Source: Pseudomonas grimontii (lineage in GTDB: Bacteria; Pseudomonadota; Gammaproteobacteria; Pseudomonadales; Pseudomonadaceae). From it: a stretch of DNA of 64,000 nucleotides. Numbering within the stretch: the stretch's first letter is position 1; the number at the start of each line of letters is the position of its first letter. The stretch lies in contig NZ_VFES01000008.1 in NCBI RefSeq assembly GCF_007858185.1, forward strand, positions 124,001 through 188,000, read 5' to 3'. Positions 18,315 to 27,166 of this stretch are shown here, one piece after another. The notes beneath the pieces were generated by a model that saw nothing but the letters and a program-made list of their open reading frames with translations, was not told the origin of the DNA and made no database searches. The position numbers were made by a program, and so were the translations under genes.

Positions 18315-18344
18315 GCGCACAGCCTCGTCAGAAAGGCTGTGCGC
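18315..18344. terminator. Bidirectional hairpin between convergent operons
   Basis: Arms GCGCACAGCC / GGCTGTGCGC (10 bases, perfect) with a 10-base loop, between the plus-strand SnoaL gene and the minus-strand SDR gene. The stem is strong but no T-run follows, so efficiency is uncertain. Confidence 0.55.
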
Positions 18345-18352
18345 GTCGGCGC

Positions 18353-19186
18353 CTAGACGCCATCGGTGGAATGGGACAACTGCTGCCATTGCTCGATTTC
18401 CGCGAGCATCCTGTTGAGCTTGTCGCTGACCTGCTGATAAGCGTCGGAGCCCGCCAGATAACGCAACGGTGGATGTTCGCTGTTGGCCAGGTGCACCAGC
18501 GCATCGCCCAGTTTCGCCGGGTTGCCGGTTTGCTGATGGTTGTAGGCGGCCGAAGCGCTTTTGACCTTGGCGGTGAATGCAGCGTAATCCTCCAGCCCGC
18601 GGGTACCGAAGACCGCGGAGCTGGGGTCGAGAAAGTCCGTACGGAAAACCCCGGGCTCCACCAGCGTGACCTTGATGCCGAACTGCGTCACTTCCTGGGC
18701 CAGGGATTCGGAAAAACCTTCCACGGCAAACTTGGATGCGCAGTACAACGCCGCACCGCCCATCCCGACCATGCCCCCCATTGAAGACACGTTGAACACC
18801 CGGCCGCTGCGTTGCTGACGCATGACAGGCAGCACGGCGCGGCAGACGTTGAACACACCAAACACATTGGTCGCGAATTGCTGGGCGGCGTCGCTGGCGA
18901 AATTGTCTTCAAACGGCGCCAGTTGGCCATAACCGGCGTTGTTGACCAGCACATCGATTCGTCCAAAACGCGCGACGGCAGTCTCTACGGCGGCAAGCGC
19001 CTGGGCTTCGTCGGTCACATCCAGGGCCACTGCCATAACGCGCTCACCGTACTCGGCGAAGACGTTTTCAAGCGGTTCGATACGCCGGCCGCTGACCACC
19101 ACACGGTCACCGTCGGCCAACGCGGCTTTGGCGATCGCAGCACCCAAGCCTCGGGCCGCACCGGTAATAAACCAGACTTTGTTCAT
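18353..19186 (-). CDS. SDR family oxidoreductase
   Basis: 277 residues; ATG 19186 with GGAG upstream (the longer frame to 19297 lacks a ribosome binding site). TGAARGLG motif, NNAGYG, catalytic Ser in NVSSMGG and YCASK are all present. The sequence style (FITGAARGLGAAIAKAAL, LVEPGVFRTDF) is that of the SDR subgroup often acting on aldehydes or ketones. Last gene of the minus-strand unit 22140-18353. Confidence 0.85.
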   Translation of the reverse strand: MNKVWFITGAARGLGAAIAKAALADGDRVVVSGRRIEPLENVFAEYGERVMAVALDVTDEAQALAAVETAVARFGRIDVLVNNAGYGQLAPFEDNFASDAAQQFATNVFGVFNVCRAVLPVMRQQRSGRVFNVSSMGGMVGMGGAALYCASKFAVEGFSESLAQEVTQFGIKVTLVEPGVFRTDFLDPSSAVFGTRGLEDYAAFTAKVKSASAAYNHQQTGNPAKLGDALVHLANSEHPPLRYLAGSDAYQQVSDKLNRMLAEIEQWQQLSHSTDGV

Positions 19187-19272
19187 TGCATCGCTCCAGT
19201 CGTTGTGCAAAAAAAATGCCGCGTCAGCTTTGAGGCGGGCGCGGCAGCGGGCGTGAAAGATCAGTGCGACGC

Positions 19273-20508
19273 TCAGTCGCGGTTGGCCGCTTCCCAAGCT
19301 TTCAGATCGAACCCGTCAGTGGCGGCTTCGACTGCCGTCAGCTTGGGCGCGCGAGCGAGAATCTTGCGCGCCGCCATGTGATCGCCCATGCGATTACAGG
19401 ACTCCACGGCCACCAGACGGTCATTGCGGAAGCACAGCACGGACGCTTGATGTTCTTCGACTGAACCGAGCACGACGGTACTGTCATAGCCATGGGAGAG
19501 TCCGGCGATCTGCAGTTTCAAGTTGCCTTGGTCGGTCCAGAACCAGGGGAGGGCGCTATAAGGCGCTGGTTTGCCCATCAAGCGTGCAGCCACTGCGCGG
19601 GCCTGGTCGATGGCGTTCTGCACCGACTCGAGGCGGGTGTGTAACTCATTGTTTTGCAGGCATGGGAAGCTGGCGACATCCCCCACTGCGGAAATTTGCG
19701 GGTCAGAGGTCAGCAGACTGGCGTCCACCTTGATGCCGTTCTCGATGTCCAGACCGGCTTCAGTCGCCAGTTGTGCATTGGGGATCACACCGATACCAAA
19801 CACCACCAGGTCAGCTGGGAGCGCACGTCCATCACCGGTTTGCACCGCGCACACATTGCCGTTGTCGCCGTCGATGCGGCTCAAGCCTTGGCGAAAGTCA
19901 AAATGCACACCCCAGGCTTCATGTGCCTGGCGAAACAGCTCGGACATCTCCCGCGAAACGGCGCGGGCCATGGGACGCTCGCCCAGCTCCAGTACGTGCA
20001 CGTTAGCCCCTAGGGCAGCGGCCACTGCCGCGAACTCGAGGCCGATAAACCCGGCACCAATCACCACCACGTTGCGCGCTTCTTTAGCCAGCGGCGCCAG
20101 CGAGTCGGCATCGGCTTTGGTTTTGATACCGAACACTTGCGGCAGCTCTGCGCCAGGAACCGGCAGGGGGCGGTTGTGCGCGCCGGTCGCCAGCACCAAA
20201 TGGTCGTAACTGACGGCAGCACCCGAGGCCAATATCACGCGTCGGTTCAGGCGGTCGATCGCGGTTGCCTGGTCATGCAGCAGTTCAATGCGCTGGGTGG
20301 TGTAGAAATCCGCAGGACGAAACAGCAGATTGGTCGCCTGAATCTTGCCGAGCAGATAGGCCTTGGACAATGGCGGGCGCTGGTAGGGCAGGCCTGGCTC
20401 ATCGCCGATCAGGGTGATGCGCCCGTCAAAGCCTTCCTGACGCAGGGAGGCAGCGACCTGAAATCCGGCCTGGCCAGCACCGACGATAACGACTGAGGCG
20501 AGGGTCAT
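19273..20508 (-). CDS. FAD-dependent ferredoxin reductase (putidaredoxin-reductase-like)
   Basis: 411 residues; ATG 20508 preceded by GAAGGAG. Two dinucleotide-binding motifs: VGAGQAGFQVAA at the N-terminus for FAD and VIGAGFIGLEFAA near residue 150 for NAD(P)H. The conserved PYQRPPLSKAYL and GDVASFP motifs are characteristic of the reductases of P450 and dioxygenase systems. The [2Fe-2S] ferredoxin gene lies directly upstream (20 bases). It is the only ferredoxin reductase gene in the window, so it may serve both P450s and possibly the ring dioxygenase. Confidence 0.9.
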   Translation of the reverse strand: MTLASVVIVGAGQAGFQVAASLRQEGFDGRITLIGDEPGLPYQRPPLSKAYLLGKIQATNLLFRPADFYTTQRIELLHDQATAIDRLNRRVILASGAAVSYDHLVLATGAHNRPLPVPGAELPQVFGIKTKADADSLAPLAKEARNVVVIGAGFIGLEFAAVAAALGANVHVLELGERPMARAVSREMSELFRQAHEAWGVHFDFRQGLSRIDGDNGNVCAVQTGDGRALPADLVVFGIGVIPNAQLATEAGLDIENGIKVDASLLTSDPQISAVGDVASFPCLQNNELHTRLESVQNAIDQARAVAARLMGKPAPYSALPWFWTDQGNLKLQIAGLSHGYDSTVVLGSVEEHQASVLCFRNDRLVAVESCNRMGDHMAARKILARAPKLTAVEAATDGFDLKAWEAANRD

Positions 20509-20528
20509 GGGAGCTCCTTCAAGCGCAT

Positions 20529-20849
20529 TCAGAATTGCGACGACGGCAGGTGCAGAACCATGCCGTCCATGTCTTCGCTGATGATCATTTGACAGCTCAA
20601 GCGGCTGCTGTCACGGCGCTCGAAAGCGTACTCGAGCATGTCGTTCTCCATGCCTTCCGCCGCTTGCACTTTGCCCAGCCAGGCATCGTCAATGTAGGTG
20701 TGGCAGGTGGCACAACTGCATGCACCACCGCAGTCCGCAGAAATACCCGGCACCGAGGCGAAGGTCGCGGCTTGCATCACTGATTGGCCGATGTCGCCTT
20801 TGACCTGATGGGCGGTGCCGTTGTGTTCAATAAACGTCAATGTGGGCAT
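20529..20849 (-). CDS. [2Fe-2S] ferredoxin, putidaredoxin/adrenodoxin type
   Basis: 106 residues; ATG 20849 with GGAG upstream. Cluster ligands lie in CGGACSCATC, giving C-x5-C-x2-C, plus a fourth Cys in RLSCQMI. This is the adrenodoxin/putidaredoxin pattern. It would pass electrons from the reductase encoded immediately downstream to the P450s at 13367 and 43052. Confidence 0.9.
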   Translation of the reverse strand: MPTLTFIEHNGTAHQVKGDIGQSVMQAATFASVPGISADCGGACSCATCHTYIDDAWLGKVQAAEGMENDMLEYAFERRDSSRLSCQMIISEDMDGMVLHLPSSQF

Positions 20850-20877
20850 GTTCTGCTCCGATCTTGTTGGGTGGGGC

Positions 20878-22140
20878 TCAGGATTGTCTGGGAATGGTTT
20901 GCGCATTGAAGCGCGGCACACGCCCCAGGGTCAGTAGCAACAGCGGACCGATCAGGCAGCAAGCGGCGCTGTACACCAGCATCGCGCTATACGAACCGGT
21001 GCGCGCCAGCATGTACGCGAAGAGCAGCGGGGCCAGCGCCGAGGCCACGGTATTCAGGCCCTGATGCACGCCGAACAGGCGGCCGTATTCGCGCAGGCCG
21101 AAGTAGCGGGCAATCAGGAATGCGGCAATATCGAACTCCGCCCCGGCGCCGAAACCAACCAGCACCGCCGCCAGCATGAGCGGGGCAAATTCGGTGGTTG
21201 GGCTCAGGTAGATGAAACAACCGACGGCGGGTAGCACCAGGCTTAGTGCAGACACGGCTGGCGGCCACAGGCGATCGAGCAAATAACCAATCAGCATTCG
21301 GCCGAAGATCAGCGAAATACCGAAACAGCTGAAGATGGTGGCCGCGTCCCCAGCGGACAGACCTCGGGATTGCAGCATGGGCACGGTGCTGGTGACCATG
21401 CCGACAATCGAAGAAATCACCAGGCTGAGCGCCAGGTTGCAGGTCCAGAATTTCAGCGAGCCCATACCTTCACGAAAAGACATGCCGGGCAATTGCTCCA
21501 GCACATGGCCGTCGTCACGGTGACCTGCAACAGTGGGTAGCTTGAACCACAGCAGAATCAGCGGCAGCAGAACCAAAAGGTTGAGCAGCGCGAGAATCAC
21601 GAAGGCCGCACGCCAGTCCCATTGCTCTATGCCCCAAGCCATCAGGCGGGGGATGGTGGCGGCGGTGACGCCGGTCCCGGACAGACCAATGGCTAGCGCC
21701 AGGCCGCGATTGCTGTCGAACCAAAGGCTGATCAGTTGGGTCCAGGTCACCGCCAGCGCGCCCATGCCGACGATGGGCAGTAGCGCAAAGGCGATGTACA
21801 TCGACCATATCGATTGGGTCAGTTGCGTGGTCGCCAGGTAGCCGAGTGATAACAGCAGCAGGGAAATAACCGTAACGCGCTTCATGCCGTAGCGCAGGTT
21901 GAACCAACCCACCAACTGCAATGACACCACCGCGCCGCCAAACAGAAAGGTGATGCAGGCTTGCAGTTCACTTTTGCTCCAGCCAAAGGCATCGCCGAGC
22001 GGCACGACCAGTGTGCCGAAGCCATAGAGCAGGGCGGCGTTGATGCTGATGGCCACTCCGGCGACCGACAAAATCAGGATTTTCCAGCTTTGGCGGAACT
22101 CGCGCAGATCGATTGCCGCTTCGTTTCTAGACGGGTGCAT
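20878..22140 (-). CDS. MFS transporter, paralogue of 16634
   Basis: 420 residues. The start is ATG 22140 because AGGAAG lies just upstream; the frame extends to 22203 without support. Twelve predicted helices; the N-terminus has LYGFGTLVVPLGDAFGWSKSEL, closely like the carrier at 16634. First gene of the minus-strand unit carrying the ferredoxin, reductase and SDR genes. A perfect ATTCT-N6-AGAAT palindrome lies 70 bases upstream of the start. Confidence 0.85.
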   Translation of the reverse strand: MHPSRNEAAIDLREFRQSWKILILSVAGVAISINAALLYGFGTLVVPLGDAFGWSKSELQACITFLFGGAVVSLQLVGWFNLRYGMKRVTVISLLLLSLGYLATTQLTQSIWSMYIAFALLPIVGMGALAVTWTQLISLWFDSNRGLALAIGLSGTGVTAATIPRLMAWGIEQWDWRAAFVILALLNLLVLLPLILLWFKLPTVAGHRDDGHVLEQLPGMSFREGMGSLKFWTCNLALSLVISSIVGMVTSTVPMLQSRGLSAGDAATIFSCFGISLIFGRMLIGYLLDRLWPPAVSALSLVLPAVGCFIYLSPTTEFAPLMLAAVLVGFGAGAEFDIAAFLIARYFGLREYGRLFGVHQGLNTVASALAPLLFAYMLARTGSYSAMLVYSAACCLIGPLLLLTLGRVPRFNAQTIPRQS

Positions 22141-22209
22141 GAAGTTGGCTTCCTTATAGGTTTTGTTGAGCCAAGCACTGCTACAAGTGGTGATGTGGAC
22201 CACCGCCAG

Positions 22210-22231
22210 CAGATTCTTTGAACAGAATCTG
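22210..22231. promoter_or_regulatory. Perfect palindrome CAGATTCT-N6-AGAATCTG, putative DitR operator
   Basis: Perfect 8-base arms around a 6-base centre, containing the same ATTCT-N6-AGAAT core as sites 968-985 and 27121-27138. It is placed just upstream of the minus-strand MFS gene. The longest-armed of the three. Confidence 0.55.
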
Positions 22232-22441
22232 GTTTTTTAATCAGAATAAAATCAGAAATTCGGATTTGTCCAGCGCAGCTATCTGACTAACGGACAAACG
22301 AATTTCATGCGTTGCACCCACTGTTGAATCACTCTGAAGCCAGCCGTGTTCAACATCCTGCTGCGATTCACCCGTTTTGATGCCAAGGCAGTGATTAGCG
22401 ACAGCGGATGAGTCTCAGCATATCCGCGTTAAAAATTAATT

Positions 22442-22464
22442 GCACATAAAATAAATAAGTGTTC
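22442..22464 (+). promoter_or_regulatory. GCACA-N13-TGTTC dyad upstream of ditA3
   Basis: One of at least six well-matching GNACA-N13-TGTYN elements in this window. It ends about 39 bases before the ditA3 start codon, where an operator or activator site could act on the ditA3BCDE operon. Confidence 0.5.
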
Positions 22465-22502
22465 ATAATTTGCAGAGGCTGAACCTGATAAAGGAGAAAA
22501 AA

Positions 22503-22739
22503 ATGAGTTCAGAAAAAGCGCAATTCAAAGCGGTGGCCGACCGAAGCCGCTGCTGTGGTTATGGTTTGTGTGCTGCGATTTGTCCCAGCCTGTACAAGCT
22601 TGATGCCGATGGCATGGTGTACCTCGACGATGCCCGTGTGCCGCCGGAGTTGGAGGAGGAGGCTCGTGAGGGTGCAGCCGCCTGCCCTGCGGAGGCCATC
22701 TGGCTTGAGCCCATCACCCCGGATGACGAAGCTGTTTGA
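22503..22739 (+). CDS. ditA3: [3Fe-4S]-type ferredoxin of diterpenoid dioxygenase
   Basis: 78 residues; ATG 22503 with AAGGAG upstream. Ligand pattern C-x5-C-x3-CP in CCGYGLCAAICP plus a distant CP (AACPAEAI) gives three usable Cys and a single [3Fe-4S] (or convertible [4Fe-4S]) cluster, as in actinobacterial P450 ferredoxins. Ring-hydroxylating dioxygenases normally use Rieske or plant-type [2Fe-2S] ferredoxins. An atypical ferredoxin of this class is what I recall for DitA3 of the abietane dioxygenase. First gene of the A3-B-C-D-E operon, although the oxygenase subunits lie 9 kb away. Confidence 0.85.
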   Translation: MSSEKAQFKAVADRSRCCGYGLCAAICPSLYKLDADGMVYLDDARVPPELEEEAREGAAACPAEAIWLEPITPDDEAV

Positions 22740-22790
22740 TGGCGTGAGCGTCAGCCGCAACGTGATAACCACTGAGGTGAGGATGTGCTT

Positions 22791-23549
22791 ATGGGACGAT
22801 TACCAAACAAGGTCGCGCTGATTACCGGTACTGGCGGCGGCCAGGGCAGGGCGGCGGCGCTGCGTTTTGCCCGCGAAGGGGCGATTGTGGTCGGTTGCGA
22901 TTTCAATGCCGAAGGCCACGAGGAGACGGCAGCCTTGATGCGAGCCGAGGGGTTTACCCTGTATGGCTCGGCACCCGTGGACCTGGGCGATCACAAACAG
23001 GCCAAGGCCTGGATCGATGCCTCCGTGGCTGAACACGGGCGCATCGACATTCTCTACAACAACGCTTCCGCCGCACGATTCGGGCTGGTCAGCGAGCTGT
23101 CGATCGAAGATTGGCAGTACACCATGCGCAACGAAATCGACCTGCTGTTCTATACCACCAAATATGCCTGGCACCACTTGGCCGAACAGCGCGGAGTGAT
23201 CATCAACGTATCGTCCACCGCCGCGTGGGGTGGCTCGAAAGTCGCCGGCATTTCCGCGCATTCCGCTGCCAAGGGCGCTGTGGTGTCCTTCACTCGCCAG
23301 TTGGCGGTAGAAGGCGCGCCGTTCGGTATCCGTGCGGTCAGTTTGAGCCCGGGATTTGTCGCGACGCCGGGCACCCGGCCGTTTCTGGAAGACCCAAAAA
23401 TGCGCGCGATGCTGCTGGATGGGGTATTGATGGATCGCCCCGGCGAACCCGAGGAAGTGGTGGCGATGGCGGTCTTTGTCGCCTCGGATGAAGCTTCATT
23501 CATTACCGGTTCGGACTTCGTCATCGACGGCGGGTTACTCGCGATCTAG
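22791..23549 (+). CDS. ditB: SDR, probable diterpenoid dihydrodiol dehydrogenase, His in place of catalytic Tyr
   Basis: 252 residues; ATG 22791 preceded by GAGGTGAGGA. TGTGGGQG cofactor motif, YNNAS, catalytic Ser in NVSSTAA. The catalytic Tyr of YxxxK is replaced by His: the codons read I-S-A-H-S-A-A-K. By position between ditA3 and the extradiol dioxygenase it should dehydrogenate the cis-dihydrodiol to the catechol. The substitution is either tolerated (His as proton shuttle) or signals a different reaction. The gene name rests on synteny with the dit cluster. Confidence 0.8.
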   Translation: MGRLPNKVALITGTGGGQGRAAALRFAREGAIVVGCDFNAEGHEETAALMRAEGFTLYGSAPVDLGDHKQAKAWIDASVAEHGRIDILYNNASAARFGLVSELSIEDWQYTMRNEIDLLFYTTKYAWHHLAEQRGVIINVSSTAAWGGSKVAGISAHSAAKGAVVSFTRQLAVEGAPFGIRAVSLSPGFVATPGTRPFLEDPKMRAMLLDGVLMDRPGEPEEVVAMAVFVASDEASFITGSDFVIDGGLLAI

Positions 23550-23615
23550 CACGCGCGGCGCCCTGGCAAGGGCTACCGGCACCCTTTCATCTCGAACAAT
23601 AACAAGGTGAATAAC

Positions 23616-24566
23616 GTGGACATCATCGGTATCGGTTACATGGGCTTTGAGTCCCCCAATCTCGACGCGTGGCGCGAGTACGGCCCGCAGGTGATGGGTT
23701 TTGGCATCGGCAAGAACCCCGAGAGTGACCCCGATTCGCTGTACTTCAAAATCGATGATCGCCGCCATCGCGTCGCTTTCCATCCAGGCAAGGTTGACCG
23801 AATTGTCTACATCGGTTGGGAAGCGGTGGGGCGCATGGCGTTCGAGGACGGTATCAAGAAGCTGGCGGCCGCCAATATCGACTTCACCCGCGGTGACGCT
23901 GAACTGTGCGAAAAGCGTGGCGTGCGTGAATTAGTGCGTTTTCGTGACCCGGTGGGGTATCAGCACGAATTGTTTTACGGGCAAAAATGGATGCCGCGCT
24001 CGTTCCAGCCGGGCCGTCCGCACAGTGGTTTCCTTGCCGACGAACGAGGTGCGGGTCATGTGGTGCTGATCACTCCGGACTACACGCCAGAACTGGAGGA
24101 CTTCCTGCTTAACGTCATGGGTTTCAGTTGGTATGGCGCCGGTGCGGGCAAAGGACGAACCGGATTCTTCCGCTCCAAACTCAACCATCACACCAGTCAT
24201 GACATCGCGTATGGCCACGGGCCGGGTCGCATGGGCGTGCAGCATGTCGGGTTGTTTGTACGCAACGTGCGTGATGTCGGTGAGACCTACGACATCGTGC
24301 GTCAGCGTGAACTGCCGATGATGATGACCCTCGGCCAACATGCTCAGGACCCCCATCTGTCGTTTTACCATTTCAATCCGTCCGGGTTTGCCTTCGAGAC
24401 CATTGCTGAAATCGAGCCATGGCAAGGCGATCCCTACGAGCTGAATCCGGAAAAACTCAGCCTGTGGGGCCACGAAATGGTCGGGCCAATTCTCGGCGCC
24501 AGCGTCAAGACACCGGAAGAAGTGCTCGACGCCGAGTACCTGCCGACGTACCTGGCCAAGCGCTGA
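23616..24566 (+). CDS. ditC: Extradiol ring-cleavage dioxygenase (VOC type I)
   Basis: 316 residues. GTG 23616 is chosen because AAGGTG lies six bases upstream; GTG 23607 is an alternative. Two-domain type I extradiol dioxygenase: the C-terminal domain carries the 2-His-1-Glu iron ligands in AGHVVLITPDY, VQHVGLFVRN and GFAFETIAEIE. It would cleave the catechol formed from the diterpenoid C ring, as DitC does for the 11,12-dihydroxy intermediate. The stop is followed after one base by the ditD start. Confidence 0.9.
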   Translation: MDIIGIGYMGFESPNLDAWREYGPQVMGFGIGKNPESDPDSLYFKIDDRRHRVAFHPGKVDRIVYIGWEAVGRMAFEDGIKKLAAANIDFTRGDAELCEKRGVRELVRFRDPVGYQHELFYGQKWMPRSFQPGRPHSGFLADERGAGHVVLITPDYTPELEDFLLNVMGFSWYGAGAGKGRTGFFRSKLNHHTSHDIAYGHGPGRMGVQHVGLFVRNVRDVGETYDIVRQRELPMMMTLGQHAQDPHLSFYHFNPSGFAFETIAEIEPWQGDPYELNPEKLSLWGHEMVGPILGASVKTPEEVLDAEYLPTYLAKR

Positions 24567-24567
24567 C

Positions 24568-25452
24568 ATGCGTCTGGCGCGGGTCGAAGTTGCAGGGCAA
24601 GCGTTCTGGGCGTTGCTGGATGCGCAAACTGACCGCCTGCGGCGTATTGATGCGCCGTTCACCCACTGGGCCGGGCTAGGGGCGGATCTTGCGTCAGACG
24701 CCCTGGACCTGAGTGGCGATTGGTTGCCGTTGTCGGCTGCGCGCCTGCTTGCGCCGCTGGAACCGGGCAGTCGGGTGTTTGGTGTGGGTCTCAATTACCT
24801 CAGCCACCTCAAGCGCCTCGGCAGTGATGCGCCGGCACACCCTCTGGCCTACATGAAACCTGAGTCAGCGCTGGTCGGCGCCAATGACGAGATCGAATAT
24901 TCGCCGCTGACAACCCAGCTTGACTATGAGGTCGAATTGGTCGCAGTGGTGGGCCGACCGTTGCTGGATGAACCCCATGCCAGCGACTGCCTGCTGGGGT
25001 ACACGGTGGGCAATGACATCAGTGCTCGAGATGCCGGTAAACAGATCGGCCGCCTGGACTTGTTGACCCAGAAAGCCATGGACCGCACTACTCCGGTAGG
25101 TCCCTGGATTGTGACGGCAGACGAATTGGGCGTAATGGGGCAACCGGCGCTGGATATACGCCTCAGCGTCAACTACGAACTGCGCCAGCAGGACAATACG
25201 CGGCAGATGATTTTTCCTCTGGATGAGTTGCTCAATTATCTGGATGCACGCATCAGTCTGCGTCCTGGCGACCTGGTGTTTACCGGTTCTACCCACGGTG
25301 TGGGCCTGGAAAGCGGGCGCTTTTTGCGGCCGGGTGATCGGGTCGAGGCTGAAATCCAAGGCGTCGGCCGACTGCGCAATACCGTCGCTCTGCCACGCCA
25401 GCTCTGCCCCGCACGTGCGGCTGGGCGACTGGGTCAGCCGCTGGGTAACTAA
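24568..25452 (+). CDS. ditD: Fumarylacetoacetate hydrolase (FAH) family protein
   Basis: 294 residues, starting one base after ditC. FAH fold: FGVGLNYLSHL, metal-ligand motif DYEVELVAVVG (Glu-x-Glu), GNDISARDAG, and the C-terminal GDLVFTGSTHGVGLESGRFLRPGD. It probably hydrolyses or decarboxylates the vinylogous product of meta-cleavage. It is one of three FAH paralogues in the window (also 30388 and 39468), which suggests three different C-C hydrolysis, hydration or decarboxylation steps. Confidence 0.85.
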   Translation: MRLARVEVAGQAFWALLDAQTDRLRRIDAPFTHWAGLGADLASDALDLSGDWLPLSAARLLAPLEPGSRVFGVGLNYLSHLKRLGSDAPAHPLAYMKPESALVGANDEIEYSPLTTQLDYEVELVAVVGRPLLDEPHASDCLLGYTVGNDISARDAGKQIGRLDLLTQKAMDRTTPVGPWIVTADELGVMGQPALDIRLSVNYELRQQDNTRQMIFPLDELLNYLDARISLRPGDLVFTGSTHGVGLESGRFLRPGDRVEAEIQGVGRLRNTVALPRQLCPARAAGRLGQPLGN

Positions 25453-25491
25453 CCCGCTGATTTTGACAGGAATAGACGCTGAGGAGTGATG

Positions 25492-27078
25492 ATGAGCGAG
25501 GGTTCGGCGTGGGCGCCGTTTCGCAACAAAGCGTTCCGCGGCTTATGGCTGGCAGCCGCAGTGGTCAACATGGCTATCTGGATGCAGACGGTCGCCGCGG
25601 CGTGGATCATGACCACATTGACGACGTCGGCAGCCATGGTCTCTCTGGTGCAAACCGCCGTGACCCTGCCGGTATTCCTGTTTGCCTTTCCCGGTGGGGT
25701 GATTGCCGATCGGGTGGACCGTCGCAGTTGGCTGATCATTACCCAGTGCATGATGCTGTTCGCCGCACTGGTGTTGTGTGTGCTGGCGTACAGCGCGCAC
25801 CTGGAAACCTGGGGCTTGTTGGCGTTTACCTTTGTGCTCGGTACTGGCAGTGCGCTGGGCATGTCGGCGTGGATGGTGACCATGGTAGGTGTACTGCCCC
25901 GCGACCAGGTGCCGGCCGCAGTGTCCTTGAACGGAATTTCCATCAACGCCACCCGCGCTTTGGGCCCCGCGTTGGCGGGTGCACTGATTGCATACTGGAA
26001 CACGACCTCGGTATTTCTGGTGATCGCGCTGTGTATGTTCGCGGTGCTGCTATTCCTCTTTCGTATCGCTCCCAACCCGCCTGCCGTGGGCTTGCCACCG
26101 GAAACCCTGACCGGTGGCATGCGCAGTGGCCTGCGCTATATCCGGCATTCAGCGGTCCTGTTCAGCGCCATGAAGCAGGTTCTGGTGTTCACCACGAGTG
26201 CCAGCGCTTTGTGGGCCTTGATGCCGCTGGTGGCCAAGCAGGAATTGGGTATGGACGCCGGTGGTTATGGCTTGCTCATGGCGTTTCTTGGCGCCGGTGC
26301 AGTGTTGGCTGCGCTCAGCTTGCCGCGGCTGTATCGCGTATTGGGCATGCGTCATCTGCTGGTTTGCGGCGCCATCTCCTTTGCCCTCGCCACCCTCACT
26401 GCCGCGCTATCCAACAACCGCTATGCGGTCTGCGCGATGATGCTGCTGGCGGGGTTCGGCTGGATGGCGGTCAACGCGACCATTTCCACGGTGGTGCAAA
26501 CCTATGCCGCCAATTGGGTGCGCGCACGGGTCGCATCGGTCTATGTGTTGATCCTGATGGGCGCGATGGCGGCCGGCGGTGCGATATGGGGGGCATTGGC
26601 CGAGTATCTGGGGTTGAGCCAGAGCTTGTTGCTCTCGACACTGTTGTTGCTGGTCGGCATCGCGCTGACCCGAAATGGCCATGTGGAACTGGGCCAGGAA
26701 GCAGACTTTGCCGAGGTGCAGTTGACCGACACACTCCAGCTGGCCAGTCCGGTGTCCCATTCCGATGGACCGGTATCGGTGGAGATTGTGTACCGGGTGG
26801 CTGCGCCGGACCGCGATGACTTTCTGGCCGCTGTGTACACGGTAGGCAAGGCGCGACGGCGCAACGGCGCGCAAAACTGGCGTTTGTACCGCGACATGGC
26901 GGACCCGCAACTCTACAGCGAGCGCTTTATTGTCGAGTCCTGGCTGGAATACTTGCGCCAACAGGTTCGGGTGACCCAGGCCGACCATGCCCAAGAGCGT
27001 CTCATCGAGCGTTTTCGTCGCGAAGATCTGCAAACCCGTCGTTTGATCTATCAGCCGCCAGTGAAACTAACCGATTGA
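25492..27078 (+). CDS. ditE: MFS_3 (DitE-type) transporter with C-terminal cytoplasmic domain
   Basis: 528 residues. ATG 25492 is five bases from GAGGAG; the two preceding start-like codons are too close. Membrane helices occupy about residues 15-400 (FRGLWLAAAVVNMAIWMQTVAAAWIM at the start is typical of the MFS_3/DUF894 family, the family for which DitE is a namesake). A roughly 110-residue hydrophilic tail follows, with conserved YRDMADPQLYSERFIVESWLEYLRQ. A permease role in diterpenoid uptake or intermediate efflux is likely. Confidence 0.9.
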   Translation: MSEGSAWAPFRNKAFRGLWLAAAVVNMAIWMQTVAAAWIMTTLTTSAAMVSLVQTAVTLPVFLFAFPGGVIADRVDRRSWLIITQCMMLFAALVLCVLAYSAHLETWGLLAFTFVLGTGSALGMSAWMVTMVGVLPRDQVPAAVSLNGISINATRALGPALAGALIAYWNTTSVFLVIALCMFAVLLFLFRIAPNPPAVGLPPETLTGGMRSGLRYIRHSAVLFSAMKQVLVFTTSASALWALMPLVAKQELGMDAGGYGLLMAFLGAGAVLAALSLPRLYRVLGMRHLLVCGAISFALATLTAALSNNRYAVCAMMLLAGFGWMAVNATISTVVQTYAANWVRARVASVYVLILMGAMAAGGAIWGALAEYLGLSQSLLLSTLLLLVGIALTRNGHVELGQEADFAEVQLTDTLQLASPVSHSDGPVSVEIVYRVAAPDRDDFLAAVYTVGKARRRNGAQNWRLYRDMADPQLYSERFIVESWLEYLRQQVRVTQADHAQERLIERFRREDLQTRRLIYQPPVKLTD

Positions 27079-27120
27079 AGTGATCGAATAATTCCCAGAT
27101 AAAACTTTTACAACGCCAAT

Positions 27121-27138
27121 CATTCTCAGGTTAGAATG
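27121..27138. promoter_or_regulatory. Palindrome CATTCT-N6-AGAATG, putative DitR autoregulatory operator
   Basis: Perfect 6-base arms around CAGGTT, 28 bases before the ditR start codon. It shares the ATTCT-N6-AGAAT core with 968-985 and 22210-22231. Its position fits autoregulation, common among IclR regulators. Confidence 0.55.
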
Positions 27139-27166
27139 GCGCCACTCTAAAGTTACTGGATCGGGC

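Larger units (their letters stand above)
22141..22502. promoter_or_regulatory. Divergent control region, MFS unit and ditA3 operon
   Basis: About 360 AT-rich bases without a gene. It holds the palindrome at 22210-22231 next to the MFS start and the GNACA-type dyad at 22442-22464 next to the ditA3 start, so the two units may be controlled by different regulators from one intergenic region. Confidence 0.6.

Noticed and set aside
25509..26819. Plus-strand open frame of 436 codons overlapping ditE
   Set aside because: Shifted-frame shadow of the MFS gene; no membrane helix pattern and no ribosome binding site.
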